From: a virus
Strand: one strand, 5' to 3'
DNA: 32,010 nt
IMG/VR virus record: IMGVR_UViG_3300042691_007754
Coordinates: 1-32,010 of that record
Of the stretch, positions 19,362-29,455 are shown piece after piece. A program made the translations under genes and the position numbers. The first letter of the stretch is position 1, and each line of letters begins with the position of its first letter. The notes below the pieces were generated by a model. The model ran no database searches, was not told the DNA's origin, and saw only the letters and a list, made by a program, of their open reading frames with translations.

Positions 19362-21949
19362 TGAAAAGTTACAACTATAGCTACAACGTACTTATCAATC
19401 GACTTGAAGCATTTGCAGCAGGTCACTTCTTGATACGCAGGTTCACGCACGGGCAAATCGATATGAGCGACCAACTTCAGGACGATCAATATCCGTTCAT
19501 GCACGTTACGCCTGACACGATTGAACCTGTGCCGGGTGCAATGAACTTTGGCTTTCACATCATGTTTGCGGACATACCACGCGACAAGGAATACAAGGCA
19601 GAATACCAACGCGAAGTGATTAGTGATTGCATCCGCTTGGGGCAGGATTTGATAGCTGAAGTGAAGAATGGACTTGAATTGTTTGGCTTCGATGTGCAGC
19701 TTCTTGAAACGCCCACCTTTGAGCCATTCATGGAAGAGCAAAAGAACACGGTCACGGGTGTTGCCTTTACCTTGAAGCTTTCCGTTCCGTGGGACTGGAG
19801 TGCTTGCGACATACCTGCGATATGGGCAGTAGGTGGTGCAAGTGGCACAGGTGGTGAAGGCACAGGCTACGGCATAACGCTTCGCACGAATGGTGTTGAC
19901 AACGTGGTGCAAACCCTGCTTGATTTAGTTGAAGGCACGAACATAACCATAACCGATTTAGGCAATGGGCAAGTGCAAATTGATTCAACAGGTGGCGGTG
20001 GTGGCGGTGGTGAGTTTGTAAGCACTGAATACAACGCTAACCACACAACGGCAACAGGCAACCAATATGTAGTTGGTGATAGGGTATGGTACAACGGCAA
20101 CGTGTATCGATGCATTGCAAATAATGATGCATTACTGCCAACCAACACAACTTATTGGACACTTGTTGCGGTAGGCTATAGGTTGCGTCAAACGCCTGTT
20201 GATTGGAATGCATCGAGCGGTGACTATCAAATACTAAACAAGCCAACCATTCCTGCGGCACAAGTCAATAGTGATTGGAATGCGGTTAGTGGTTTGGCTC
20301 AGATTCTCAACAAACCATTTATCCCCGTTAACATTGACGATTTAGCAGATGTCAGCGCAGCAGCTCCTGCAAATTATAATTCGTTGTATTATTTGAATGG
20401 CGTTTGGAAAAATGGTTTTATAGCCCTTGACTGGCTTGGAGATGTTACTGTACCCACACCATCAAACGGGCAGGTCTTAACCTTTGATAGTGCGACAGGT
20501 GTATGGATTGCTGCCACGCCTTCGGGCGGTGGTGGTGGCACGGTGCAAAGCGTTGCACTTTCAATGCCTGCGCCTGCAAATCCTGCATTCAGCGTGGCAG
20601 GTTCACCCGTTACCAATACAGGCACGCTTGCGGTTTCGGCAAATGGTACTATAGATCAATATGTAGATGGAACAGGCGCACTTCGCACAATGCCTTCAAC
20701 AGGTGGTGGTGGTGGGCAAATCTTCTACTTCAATGGTAACACTTCACAAGGCACGATTGCAGGTAACCCATATTACCAATTAGGCACGGCAGCAGGCACA
20801 GGAGCAGCAGCTAACTTCACCCGTGCAACAACAGGTGCTATTGCGCGATTCATTACAGATGTGGGCAGCCCTAACCATCTTTTGTTACCTTCAGGTGTGT
20901 GGACTATCGATGTGTACTTAAGTGAAACAGGTGGTGGTTCAAACAATGCAGAGATAGTTGCCAAGCTATACACATACAACGGCACAACCTTCACGCTTAT
21001 TGGTACTTCACCAGTTGAGCAAATCACCAATGGCAACGTGATAGACCTTTACACGTTTGGCATTTCAGTACCTAACACGGTCACACTTGCAACCGACCGC
21101 ATACACATTGAGTTCGACATTCAAAATACCAATGGTAAAACTGTCACGCTGTATACGGAAGATGGGCGCATTGGTGAAGTGCATACGACTTACGCAATTG
21201 GAATCAGTTCATTGAATGGCTTAACCGACAACACGCAAAACTTTGCCGTTGGCACAGCAGGAACTGACTTCAATATCAATAGCACAGCAGGTACGCACAC
21301 GTTTAACCTACCAACTGCAAGTGCTGCAAATCGTGGCTTGCTTTCAACAACGGATTGGGCTGCGTTTAACGGCAAGCAAAACAACATCGGACTTACCACG
21401 GTGGGTAATGCACTTGCAACGCTTCCCAATCCTTCGGCTACGAGTTATTTGCGTGTGAATGCAGACAATTCAGTGTCTGCGTTATCGCTTGCGCAATTAA
21501 AAGCAGAACTTGGTTTGTCAAGGACTGTATTGACAAGTAATGTTTCAACAAGTGCGCTCAGCACTGCATTGGTTGATGTGACTGGTTTGACATTTCCAAT
21601 TGTTGCCGGCAACACATACAAATTCACCGCCTATTTAATACACACTACCACAGCTGCAAACACTGGTCTTAAATGGGCAGTAAATGCAGATGTTGCAATT
21701 GCAAGCATTGCATATCGAACCTTGCAAAATAGTGGTCTTGTAAACGGTTTTTTTATTCACCATGCAAATACATTAAACAGCGCAAGTTCAAATACTGGCG
21801 CAACACAGACAAATCAAATAAACTCTATTGAAGGAATTCTTGTTGCAAACAATACTGGTACGGCAATAATTCGTTTTGGAAAATCCGTAGCGAACGCTGG
21901 TACATTGACAGTGATAAGCGGTTCATTTGTTGAATATTCAATTCTATAA
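19361..21949 (+). CDS. Tail completion-like domain fused to receptor-binding fiber
   Basis: An 862-residue protein. The first about 150 residues (INRLEAFAAGHFLIRRFTHG, then DQYPFMHVTPDTIEPVPGAM) form a compact alpha/beta domain of the type found in tail completion or minor tail proteins. A run of Gly (STGGGGGGGEF) leads to fiber modules: a carbohydrate-binding-like module (YVVGDRVWYNGNVYRCIANN), two DWNA-SG-QILNKP repeats at about 280 and 305, and further beta-rich segments separated by GGGGG linkers. The C-terminal about 140 residues end in VVSGSFVEYSIL-like strands and probably contact the receptor. Fiber assignment is firm; the N-terminal function is inferred. Confidence 0.7.
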   Translation: MKSYNYSYNVLINRLEAFAAGHFLIRRFTHGQIDMSDQLQDDQYPFMHVTPDTIEPVPGAMNFGFHIMFADIPRDKEYKAEYQREVISDCIRLGQDLIAEVKNGLELFGFDVQLLETPTFEPFMEEQKNTVTGVAFTLKLSVPWDWSACDIPAIWAVGGASGTGGEGTGYGITLRTNGVDNVVQTLLDLVEGTNITITDLGNGQVQIDSTGGGGGGGEFVSTEYNANHTTATGNQYVVGDRVWYNGNVYRCIANNDALLPTNTTYWTLVAVGYRLRQTPVDWNASSGDYQILNKPTIPAAQVNSDWNAVSGLAQILNKPFIPVNIDDLADVSAAAPANYNSLYYLNGVWKNGFIALDWLGDVTVPTPSNGQVLTFDSATGVWIAATPSGGGGGTVQSVALSMPAPANPAFSVAGSPVTNTGTLAVSANGTIDQYVDGTGALRTMPSTGGGGGQIFYFNGNTSQGTIAGNPYYQLGTAAGTGAAANFTRATTGAIARFITDVGSPNHLLLPSGVWTIDVYLSETGGGSNNAEIVAKLYTYNGTTFTLIGTSPVEQITNGNVIDLYTFGISVPNTVTLATDRIHIEFDIQNTNGKTVTLYTEDGRIGEVHTTYAIGISSLNGLTDNTQNFAVGTAGTDFNINSTAGTHTFNLPTASAANRGLLSTTDWAAFNGKQNNIGLTTVGNALATLPNPSATSYLRVNADNSVSALSLAQLKAELGLSRTVLTSNVSTSALSTALVDVTGLTFPIVAGNTYKFTAYLIHTTTAANTGLKWAVNADVAIASIAYRTLQNSGLVNGFFIHHANTLNSASSNTGATQTNQINSIEGILVANNTGTAIIRFGKSVANAGTLTVISGSFVEYSIL

Positions 21950-21951
21950 AC

Positions 21952-22212
21952 ATGAAAGCAATACAACCATTAGAAATTTGGAGCAATGGCGATACAAAGA
22001 CAGCCATTGCATTGTCACTTTATATTAGCTACGACGACCTTGCTACACAGGCTGCGTTAGTCTATAAGCTGCATGATAGCATGGGTACAATCATTTACGA
22101 AGGTCAGATATTTTTTATTGACCAAGAGTACATTAATTGGGGTAGTAGTGGTAATTCAAATGAAGAAGCCTACACCTTAGCTGCATCACACTTAAACATC
22201 ACGCTTGCATAA
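21952..22212 (+). CDS. Small tail-fiber-associated protein, 86 aa
   Basis: Begins MKAIQPLEIWSNGDTKTAIA two bases after the fiber stop. Beta-rich middle (TIIYEGQIFFIDQEYINWG) and a helical end (AYTLAASHLNITLA). Proteins of this kind follow fiber genes in other Bacteroidota phages; it could be a fiber chaperone or a small baseplate piece. The end is coupled to the next gene (TAATG). Confidence 0.6.
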   Translation: MKAIQPLEIWSNGDTKTAIALSLYISYDDLATQAALVYKLHDSMGTIIYEGQIFFIDQEYINWGSSGNSNEEAYTLAASHLNITLA

Positions 22213-22742
22213 TGGCAGATGCGTTTGAAGACATACTAAACGAATACGCAGTCGCAGTCATAGAACGTGCGCAATCGAACTTACGCATCAAACGAAGGGT
22301 GCGTGGTAAGGTTGTCAATCGCGTTGCTTCAGGAACGTTGTCAAAGTCGCTCTACTACAATCTCAAGTTTCGTTACAACAAGCCAACACTTGACTTTACA
22401 GTAAGCAATGACCAAGCAGGCAAGTATGCAGATGTGATTGAATATGGGCGCAGACCTTATCCGGGGCAACCAAACAAACGCCCACCTGTTAAGGCGATTG
22501 AAGACTGGATACGCATTAAGCCATTGAAGCTGCGCAATAATCAAGGGCAGTTCATCAAGGCTACGGATGAAGCTATAAAAGCGGCAGCATTACGCATCGC
22601 AATCAATATTGGTGAGCGAGGCATTGAAGGAATCAACTACTACCAAGAAGCAATCAATGACACTTGGGATGAATATAAGGACAAGTTGATTGAAGGTTAT
22701 GTAAAAGGAATAGAAACACGATTACTATTAAATAAACGATAA
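22212..22742 (+). CDS. Putative tail completion / neck protein (gp10-like)
   Basis: A 176-residue basic protein with helices at the start (DILNEYAVAVIERAQSNLRI) and the segment YADVIEYGRRPYPGQPNKRP plus PPVKAIEDWIRIKPLKL. The (Y)A.+IEYGR.P....N...PP...+..WI motif is characteristic of HK97 gp10-like neck or tail-completion proteins. It would join the head connector to the tail tube. Coupled to both neighbours by one-base overlaps. Confidence 0.7.
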   Translation: MADAFEDILNEYAVAVIERAQSNLRIKRRVRGKVVNRVASGTLSKSLYYNLKFRYNKPTLDFTVSNDQAGKYADVIEYGRRPYPGQPNKRPPVKAIEDWIRIKPLKLRNNQGQFIKATDEAIKAAALRIAINIGERGIEGINYYQEAINDTWDEYKDKLIEGYVKGIETRLLLNKR

Positions 22743-24028
22743 TGGCAATAACAATAGAAGACCAGCCATACACATGGGCGGTGCGAGGGCAGAAGTTAAT
22801 GATAGTTGCAACGAGTGATGAAACTGCACAGGTTGGTTTTAAATATGGCGTAGAGGTAGACATAGATGGTGTATTGTACAACTTCTATTTGAGTGCTGCT
22901 CCTGATGATAGGCTATACTTTGACATGCAACCGCTGCTCGATACGATGCGTAATACTGAGCCGCAGAATTTTCACTTTGCTACTGATGACACGCAAGATG
23001 ATTTGAGCAAATTAAGTTTAACCTTTACACTTAGCGAATGGTGGCTGGTAGATGGTGTGTTCACGCTCAATGCAGGTAGCGAGGTAAGCGGAGATGAAGC
23101 TTTGGCAATAAACGGATACTTTCAAGTCATAGATGGCTACAAGCCAAACGTGCTAACAGGTAGCCAAAAAGTGAAACAATCGCTCACAAGTACATCATCG
23201 TACATGATGAGTGACCGCAACAACAATACTTCACCTTTTTTTCTTAGCGAAACATGGAGTTTGGGTGTTGCTACCAATAGCATTTGGATTCCTGTACTTG
23301 AAAAGGACTATGGTGTGTTGTCGATACCCGGCAATGACACTTATCTAACCAACAACGTAGCAACTCAATTCCGTATTACGATATTCAGTTCAGCAGGCGT
23401 ACCAACAAGCCAAACCATTACGCTCAATGGATACGATATTGAGAACCTGCCTGTGTACCCTGCCAACCTTAATGACTGGACAGGACTAACGGTAAAGCCT
23501 TCGCTATTCCCTAACTGGAGATGTTACACTATTGGCGTACTTAATGCATCCAATGGTGGCGTGAGTGAAACCTACATCTTTTACAACGCACACGACTACG
23601 GGCAGAGCGATTGTAATTGGGACAACATCAGACTTGGATGGGTAAACTCGCGTGGCGGTTGGGACTATTTCAACTTCACAAAGAAGTCTGAGATAACAAA
23701 TGAGATTGAGCGCAAGACATACCGCAAGGTTTTGTTCAATGGCACACCGCAGATATTTACTGCAAACGATAGGTCGCTACTACAACGCCAAAACTTAGCG
23801 CAACAAGTGCTAACTATTACATCGGACTACATCACCGAAGGCGAGTTTCAGCTATTACGATCGTTGCTCGTGAGCAATCAAGTCACATGGTTAACCGAAG
23901 ACGCAGGCAAGCCTGTTGAAGTACCTGTGAACGTAGAAGACACAAGCTTTGTCGAAAAGAAAAACCGCGATGGAAAGCAGTACAACGTAACTTTGAGAGT
24001 GCGCCTATCTAACCCATACTGGACATAA
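22742..24028 (+). CDS. Distal tail / baseplate protein
   Basis: A 428-residue beta-rich protein (AITIEDQPYTWAVRGQKLMI, then LYFDMQPLLDTMRN). Central and late segments (TETYIFYNAHDYGQ-like, GWVNSRGGWDYFNF; ITSDYITEGEFQLLRSLLVS) match a family of minor tail proteins found between the neck and the tail-tip genes in Bacteroidota siphophages. The end (VNVEDTSFVEKKNRDGKQYN then VTLRVRLSNPYWT) is especially typical. A distal-tail (Dit-like) role is inferred from position. Confidence 0.6.
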   Translation: MAITIEDQPYTWAVRGQKLMIVATSDETAQVGFKYGVEVDIDGVLYNFYLSAAPDDRLYFDMQPLLDTMRNTEPQNFHFATDDTQDDLSKLSLTFTLSEWWLVDGVFTLNAGSEVSGDEALAINGYFQVIDGYKPNVLTGSQKVKQSLTSTSSYMMSDRNNNTSPFFLSETWSLGVATNSIWIPVLEKDYGVLSIPGNDTYLTNNVATQFRITIFSSAGVPTSQTITLNGYDIENLPVYPANLNDWTGLTVKPSLFPNWRCYTIGVLNASNGGVSETYIFYNAHDYGQSDCNWDNIRLGWVNSRGGWDYFNFTKKSEITNEIERKTYRKVLFNGTPQIFTANDRSLLQRQNLAQQVLTITSDYITEGEFQLLRSLLVSNQVTWLTEDAGKPVEVPVNVEDTSFVEKKNRDGKQYNVTLRVRLSNPYWT

Positions 24029-24029
24029 C

Positions 24030-27000
24030 ATGAACGGAGAAGTACAATTAATAATCAGCACAGGCAGTTCAGTAACCTATACTACGGGAGCGGGGGCGTT
24101 GGGTTTAGAGGGGGGTGTATCAAATGATTCAACTTTTCCTCCAGTATTAACTAACGACATACTCAATGCTTTTCTTGCTCAGGCATTATATGGAGGAAAT
24201 GGTACTATAAATGCTTACGATAGTTCAGATGTTTTACTTGGCACATATCAACTTGACGCAGTGCGTGCAACTGTGGGTGGTGCTGAGGGACAATTTTATT
24301 TTCCATATCTTGGCGAGGGTTCGCCTATCAATCCCACTACGGCTTATATCACTTTTCAAGTAAACACAACGCAGCAGTCCTATCTTGATTTATTTGAGAA
24401 CGAAAGCATATCGCAAAACTGGAAGTTTCAAGACCTTAACAGCTTCACTGCGCAAGGTTCATTCACTCGCGAGTTTAGAGTGCCATATAGTGCAACCAAT
24501 CAACTTGCACTTGGTGCGTTGTTCGATGTTAACGTAGATGCAGGTTCAGCAAATTATTTTCACTACAAGTTACCTGCTGAGATTCGTGTTGACACGCTAC
24601 CCATCGCGACAGGTTATGTCCGTGTGCGCAAGATATACAAGCAGCAGAACCGCATCAATGAGGTTGAGTTAGCCTTTTACGCTGAAACGCCCGACCTTGT
24701 GCGCAACATTGGTGAAAAGAAGCTGAGTGATTTAGATGCGCTCAGTGCGCTAAATGAAACGGTTGGATATGATAACGTAACCAATGCAAGTGCCGACCGA
24801 ATATGGACGATTTTAGATCGCGGTCAAAGATGGAGTGAAAATGGTGAAACAAATACGCGACCATTAACTAATGCATCAACGCCTGTATTCGCAAGTGATT
24901 TAACGCCTGCAATTTGTTGGCAGTATCTATTTGACAACATTATAAAAGAGGCAGGCTTTGAATTGGTAGGAGGTACACTGCAAAGCATACTAAGTCAATA
25001 TTGGATGCCGTGGTGCAATAGCCAAACGCTAATTACATCCAGTTCATTCAACACATATAATTTCCAAGCATACCCAAGTACGGCTGTTGGTTTAAATAAT
25101 TTCATGACTACTATTCCAATCAACACGGAAGTGTTTGATAACAATAGTAATTTTGACACGGGTACAAATACCTACACTGCTCCCGGAGGAGGATTTTTCA
25201 CATTTAGAGTTACTGCTGAATTTACCAATTCTACAGCCAATCCTATTGATGTAGTAGTTGCACTTGCCGTTAATGGAGTGACTGCATTCAATGAAGTATT
25301 TATTGGCACAATTGATAATGGTAGTGTAATAGATGCAAGTATCACAGTTGGACTTGAAACGGGTGATACGGTGCAACTAAAAGCATTGCAAACATTTGCC
25401 GCAGGCACAGGCTTTGTTTCAATAATTAGTGGAACAGCCACAACATTCTCGCTGACTTCCGTGAATTTATACTACGGACAAACAATTACCTATAGTTTAA
25501 ACGCACCCGACATGAAGCAAATCGACTTCGTGACGGATGTGATTAAGATGCACAACTGCGCGATTGTAGCAGACAGGGCAGTGCCAAGTAAGATATACAT
25601 CGTGCCGCAAAATAGCTACTTGGGAAGTGGTAATGTCTTGGACTGGACAAGCAAGCTTGACATTTCAAAGGATGTCACCATAGGCAGCACGACTGATTTG
25701 CAAAAGGCAAAGTTTCAATTTACCTATACGGCAGGTGAAGACATACTAAGCAAGCAATACAGGAATGTGGAACGTATTTATGGTGACTACGAAGCAATAG
25801 GCTACACCATTAATCCCGACACAGCACCAAGTGACTTCGCTATAGGTGACCAAAAGATTAGCCTTGTCACACGCAGCACACCATCGGGCGTTGTTAATGG
25901 CAATGGCTATGTGATGCCGATGTTCTTAAATGAATCCGTGCAGTTCGTTGCCCCTGGTCCTCGTTGTTTGTACGAGGCAGGTGAAGTAGCTGTGCAGTTG
26001 TACGATGATAGCACCACAACGGTTGTCAATACCAATGTGCCTGTGCTTAATAACTACAGCGAAGTGTATCCATCGATTGACAACTTCGATTTGAACTGGG
26101 CACCTGAAGTACCACCGCATCCTATCAACGGCAATCCGTACAACAACCTGTTCAACCTGTATTGGCGCACGTACATGAATGCGCTCTATAGTCCTGAGGC
26201 ACGCATGATGGAAGCATCATTCGCGTTATCACTTAAAGACATTCTCACGTTTCAGTTCAGCGACAAGATTTGGATTCAAGATAGTTATTGGCGCATCATT
26301 GAGGTGAGTGATTACAAGGTGGGTGATGTGGAAAGCACAAAGGTAAAATTACTTAAGTTCTTGGAAGATACAGAGGATTGCTCAGCTACACCTTCAACCA
26401 TCTCAACCAATGGTGAAGTGAACTTTGTTGATGCCAATGATGAGCCTGTTGATCCATCACAAGACTGTTGCACTCGTTATGGCTACACATGGGATGAAGC
26501 TAACGCTGTGTGTTGGGCGTTTGTGCCAACGGGTGATAGACCTAACTCACCCACATCAGGCAGTTCGACCAATCCTGCACCACGCCAAAACAAGGCGCAG
26601 ACACGCAATGCGGCTATCATCAATTCGGTTATTGCAGGTGACAACGTGACAATTGAGAATGGCAACCAAAATATGTTAGCGGTTGGTGAGCGTTTGGAGT
26701 TGACAAAGAATGTCAATGGTAGCAATTTACTTGGTAAAAATGTTACGACCAATCTACCCGGCATGCACTTGGGTGGTGGTTATCGCGATGGTAGTAGTTT
26801 TGTGGAGAAGGGATGGGCGCAATCAGGCACTATTATACTGCATAGAAAAGATGCATACGCTGCGGCAGGCAATGCCTTTTATTATGTTGAAGGTATAACA
26901 AATGAGTTTATTGACTTACCTAATGACACATTATGGTCATGTCTATTGAATGTGACAATACGAGATACCAATGCAGGTACTTACGCCACAGGTCAGTATT

Positions 27001-27215
27001 CATTTGCCATCTCAAAGACTGGCGGTGTTGCAGCGACAAGCGCAGTCACAGCACTTAATACGATAAACACAACTGCGTTTACTTTTACAATAGGTGTGAA
27101 CGTGGCAGTACCTGCGAATCACAGGTTATTTTTGAACGTAGGTGGCGGTGGTACATTCCCCGTAAACATCATTACAACAGCATCACTTCAATATCAACAA
27201 AGCAAAATAACATAA
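24030..27215 (+). CDS. Large tail-tip / baseplate protein
   Basis: At 1061 residues it is the longest tail gene. Recognisable segments include FENESISQNWKFQDLNSF then TREFRVPYSATNQLALGALF, a start seen in tail-tip proteins of many Bacteroidota phages (the FRxPxSxxNxxALG pattern), and KMHNCAIVADRAVPSKIYIV. A Cys pair (DCCTRYGYTWDEANAVCWAF) lies near residue 815 and a Pro/Ser/Gly-rich stretch follows. The C-terminal about 200 residues are beta-rich and repeat-like, resembling receptor-binding or collar material. It probably forms the tail tip hub and contacts host surface sugars. Confidence 0.65.
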   Translation: MNGEVQLIISTGSSVTYTTGAGALGLEGGVSNDSTFPPVLTNDILNAFLAQALYGGNGTINAYDSSDVLLGTYQLDAVRATVGGAEGQFYFPYLGEGSPINPTTAYITFQVNTTQQSYLDLFENESISQNWKFQDLNSFTAQGSFTREFRVPYSATNQLALGALFDVNVDAGSANYFHYKLPAEIRVDTLPIATGYVRVRKIYKQQNRINEVELAFYAETPDLVRNIGEKKLSDLDALSALNETVGYDNVTNASADRIWTILDRGQRWSENGETNTRPLTNASTPVFASDLTPAICWQYLFDNIIKEAGFELVGGTLQSILSQYWMPWCNSQTLITSSSFNTYNFQAYPSTAVGLNNFMTTIPINTEVFDNNSNFDTGTNTYTAPGGGFFTFRVTAEFTNSTANPIDVVVALAVNGVTAFNEVFIGTIDNGSVIDASITVGLETGDTVQLKALQTFAAGTGFVSIISGTATTFSLTSVNLYYGQTITYSLNAPDMKQIDFVTDVIKMHNCAIVADRAVPSKIYIVPQNSYLGSGNVLDWTSKLDISKDVTIGSTTDLQKAKFQFTYTAGEDILSKQYRNVERIYGDYEAIGYTINPDTAPSDFAIGDQKISLVTRSTPSGVVNGNGYVMPMFLNESVQFVAPGPRCLYEAGEVAVQLYDDSTTTVVNTNVPVLNNYSEVYPSIDNFDLNWAPEVPPHPINGNPYNNLFNLYWRTYMNALYSPEARMMEASFALSLKDILTFQFSDKIWIQDSYWRIIEVSDYKVGDVESTKVKLLKFLEDTEDCSATPSTISTNGEVNFVDANDEPVDPSQDCCTRYGYTWDEANAVCWAFVPTGDRPNSPTSGSSTNPAPRQNKAQTRNAAIINSVIAGDNVTIENGNQNMLAVGERLELTKNVNGSNLLGKNVTTNLPGMHLGGGYRDGSSFVEKGWAQSGTIILHRKDAYAAAGNAFYYVEGITNEFIDLPNDTLWSCLLNVTIRDTNAGTYATGQYSFAISKTGGVAATSAVTALNTINTTAFTFTIGVNVAVPANHRLFLNVGGGGTFPVNIITTASLQYQQSKIT

Positions 27216-27388
27216 TGGACTCAATCAAAAACACAATGCGCTATCTTCAGTTAGGCATCAAAGCAAATCAAACACACAACCATTCGCTGCGCAAGTGGCA
27301 ACGTGTGCTATGGTATGCAACGCTGTACGTGTGGCGCACCTTCTTGTTTTTCGGACTGATTTATTTACTATCTAAACTTATCTACTAA
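27215..27388 (+). CDS. Small membrane protein before tape measure, 57 aa
   Basis: MDSIKNTMRYLQLGIKANQT is followed by a basic stretch and a C-terminal hydrophobic helix (RTFLFFGLIYLLSKLIY). One-base overlaps with both neighbours (TAATG twice) show tight coupling. Small single-pass proteins in this position are not well characterised; a virion or DNA-entry role is only a guess. Confidence 0.55.
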   Translation: MDSIKNTMRYLQLGIKANQTHNHSLRKWQRVLWYATLYVWRTFLFFGLIYLLSKLIY

Positions 27389-29436
27389 TGGCAGAGCCTA
27401 TTGTTCGGAGTTTCATAATCGACACCAGTGAGAGCGAGCAGAATCTAAAGGAATTAGGAAATCAGCTGAAGGCTATTCCTAATGAAATACCCAATAATAA
27501 AATTCCTGCGGATATTGTTCCACCTGAGGTAATAGCTAACACCAAGTCTTTACGCGCTCAGTTAAAGGATTTACAATTAGAGTTAGCTAAAACAGAACCT
27601 GATTCCGCAAAATACCGTGAGCTTGCAGCAGCAGCAGGGGAACTGAAAGATAGAATTGGTGATGCAGCTGAAGCCGTAGGCACACAGGCAGGTGGCGCAT
27701 TTGAAAAGGTTAGCGGTTCACTTGGACTTGTTACATCAAGAATTAGTAATCTTGACTTTGAAGGTGCGGCAGAAGGTGCAAAGCTACTTGCAAAGAACAT
27801 TACCGAAATTAAGCCGGGTGATATAGCCAATGGAATTAAGGGTATTGGTAGTGCATTTGCATCCATTGGTAAGGCTTTACTTACTAACCCTATATTTTTG
27901 ATAGGTGCAGCCATTGCCGCTGCTGTAGTATATGCAGATGAATTATTATCACTCGTAGATGGTGTAACGGATGCAGAAACTAAGGCATTGGATGTGCAGA
28001 AGGAACGTGCTGCTACAGCTAAAGAGCAAGCAGATTTTATTGCATCTCAAGAAGAGCAATTAAAACTACAAGGCAAAACCGAAAAAGAAATTACAGCATT
28101 GAAAGTGCAAGCACTGGATGCGGCAATTCTTGAACAACAAGCAGTAGTTGAAACCACACGCATACAGGCAGAGGGTCAAATTAAAGCAGCCGAGCGCAAT
28201 GCGGAATATCTCAAGACCTTTCTTGATTTTGTCACGTTTCCTCAGCGCAAGCTTGCTGAGTTCTTTGAAGGCTTTGTCAATGGATCAATAGACATTCTGA
28301 ACAAGTTAGGACTGGGCATTGAAAAGATTAATGTATCAGGTGTATTTGAAGATGTAAACAACTTTATTGTAAAGCAGGTATTCGACCCTGAAGCGGAGCG
28401 CAAGAATCAGGAACAAATAGTGAAGGATGCGGAGAAGTCGTTGAATCAATTAAACGAGCAACGTGCTAAAATAATCAATGACCAAAATGAAGAAGATGCA
28501 AAAGCAGCTGCCGATGCAGCGGAACAAAAAGCAAAGGCGGCAAAGGATGCAGCAGATGCACAGCTGAAGGCTGAACAAGAAGTGAGCGACCTGCTGAATC
28601 AGTTGTACGCAGAAAATCTTAAAGAGTTTGAAGATGCTGAAAAGCAAAAGACCGCAGCGGCAGAAGCCGAAGCAGAAAAGCGCAAGAAGGCAGAAGAAGA
28701 ATACGATGCAGCCATAACCGCACTGCGTGCCGAGCAGGATGCAGCGAACCTAACACAAGACCAAAAGGACATCATTGCCATTGACAACAAGTATTTAGAC
28801 TTGCGTGAAAAGGCAATTGCCGCAGGTCAAAGCACACTTGAAGTTGATGCCGCATACCAAGCAGCATTAGAATCACAAGAGCAACAATCGGCAGAAAGAA
28901 GAAAAGCAAATGAACAAGCGGTACAAGATGCAAAGTTGCAATCAACATCTGATGCATTAGGCGCAATAAATGGACTGGTTGCTGCATTTGCCAAAGGTGA
29001 TGAGAAGCGTGCAAAGGCTGCGTTTAAAATACAAAAAGCAGTAAGCATAGCGCAGGCAACAGTTGACACTTACAAAGGTGCTAACGCAATCTTTGCCAAT
29101 GCTGCTGCTAACCCATCCACAATCCTTTTCCCTGCGCAACCATTCATCGCAGCAGGTGTAGCCATTGCTTCAGGTCTTGCCAACGTAGCGACAATTGCAC
29201 AACAGCAGTTTCAAGGTGGTTCAGCAAGTGGTGGTGGTGGCAATGAAAACCCACCAAGCTTGCCGGGTGGTGGTGGGGATACAGGCTCACAACCTGCGCA
29301 GTTCAACCCACTTGCCTCATCATTCCTACAGGATAGACCAGAGCAGTTAACGCCCCGTGCCTATGTCTTAGCAGGTGATGTGGCAAGCCAACAAGAAGTG
29401 CGGACAAAGGTTGAAGACCTATCAAGAATCGGATAA
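27388..29436 (+). CDS. Tape measure protein
   Basis: Determines tail length and helps DNA enter the cell. The 682-residue sequence is helical throughout, with an N-terminal coiled coil (SEQNLKELGNQLKAIPNEIP), hydrophobic segments near residues 165-190 (IFLIGAAIAAAVVYADELL) and 585-610 (FIAAGVAIASGLANVATIAQ), and a long Ala/Glu/Lys-rich coiled coil (EEDAKAAADAAEQKAKAAKD). A GGGG linker follows at the end. By the rule of about 0.15 nm per residue the tail would be near 100 nm, short for a siphovirus. It lies after the tail-tip genes, an order opposite to that of lambda. Confidence 0.75.
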   Translation: MAEPIVRSFIIDTSESEQNLKELGNQLKAIPNEIPNNKIPADIVPPEVIANTKSLRAQLKDLQLELAKTEPDSAKYRELAAAAGELKDRIGDAAEAVGTQAGGAFEKVSGSLGLVTSRISNLDFEGAAEGAKLLAKNITEIKPGDIANGIKGIGSAFASIGKALLTNPIFLIGAAIAAAVVYADELLSLVDGVTDAETKALDVQKERAATAKEQADFIASQEEQLKLQGKTEKEITALKVQALDAAILEQQAVVETTRIQAEGQIKAAERNAEYLKTFLDFVTFPQRKLAEFFEGFVNGSIDILNKLGLGIEKINVSGVFEDVNNFIVKQVFDPEAERKNQEQIVKDAEKSLNQLNEQRAKIINDQNEEDAKAAADAAEQKAKAAKDAADAQLKAEQEVSDLLNQLYAENLKEFEDAEKQKTAAAEAEAEKRKKAEEEYDAAITALRAEQDAANLTQDQKDIIAIDNKYLDLREKAIAAGQSTLEVDAAYQAALESQEQQSAERRKANEQAVQDAKLQSTSDALGAINGLVAAFAKGDEKRAKAAFKIQKAVSIAQATVDTYKGANAIFANAAANPSTILFPAQPFIAAGVAIASGLANVATIAQQQFQGGSASGGGGNENPPSLPGGGGDTGSQPAQFNPLASSFLQDRPEQLTPRAYVLAGDVASQQEVRTKVEDLSRIG

Positions 29437-29455
29437 TTAAAACTAAATTTGTAAC

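Noticed and set aside
19984-20720. GGTGGCGGT-type tandem repeats that could be taken for a repeat array
   Set aside because: They encode poly-Gly linkers between fiber modules and have no regular spacer structure, so they are not CRISPR or mobile-element repeats.
25172-25441. 89-codon minus-strand frame within the tail-tip gene
   Set aside because: Antisense to a large tail gene; low-complexity Ala/Thr/Val composition reflects the other strand.
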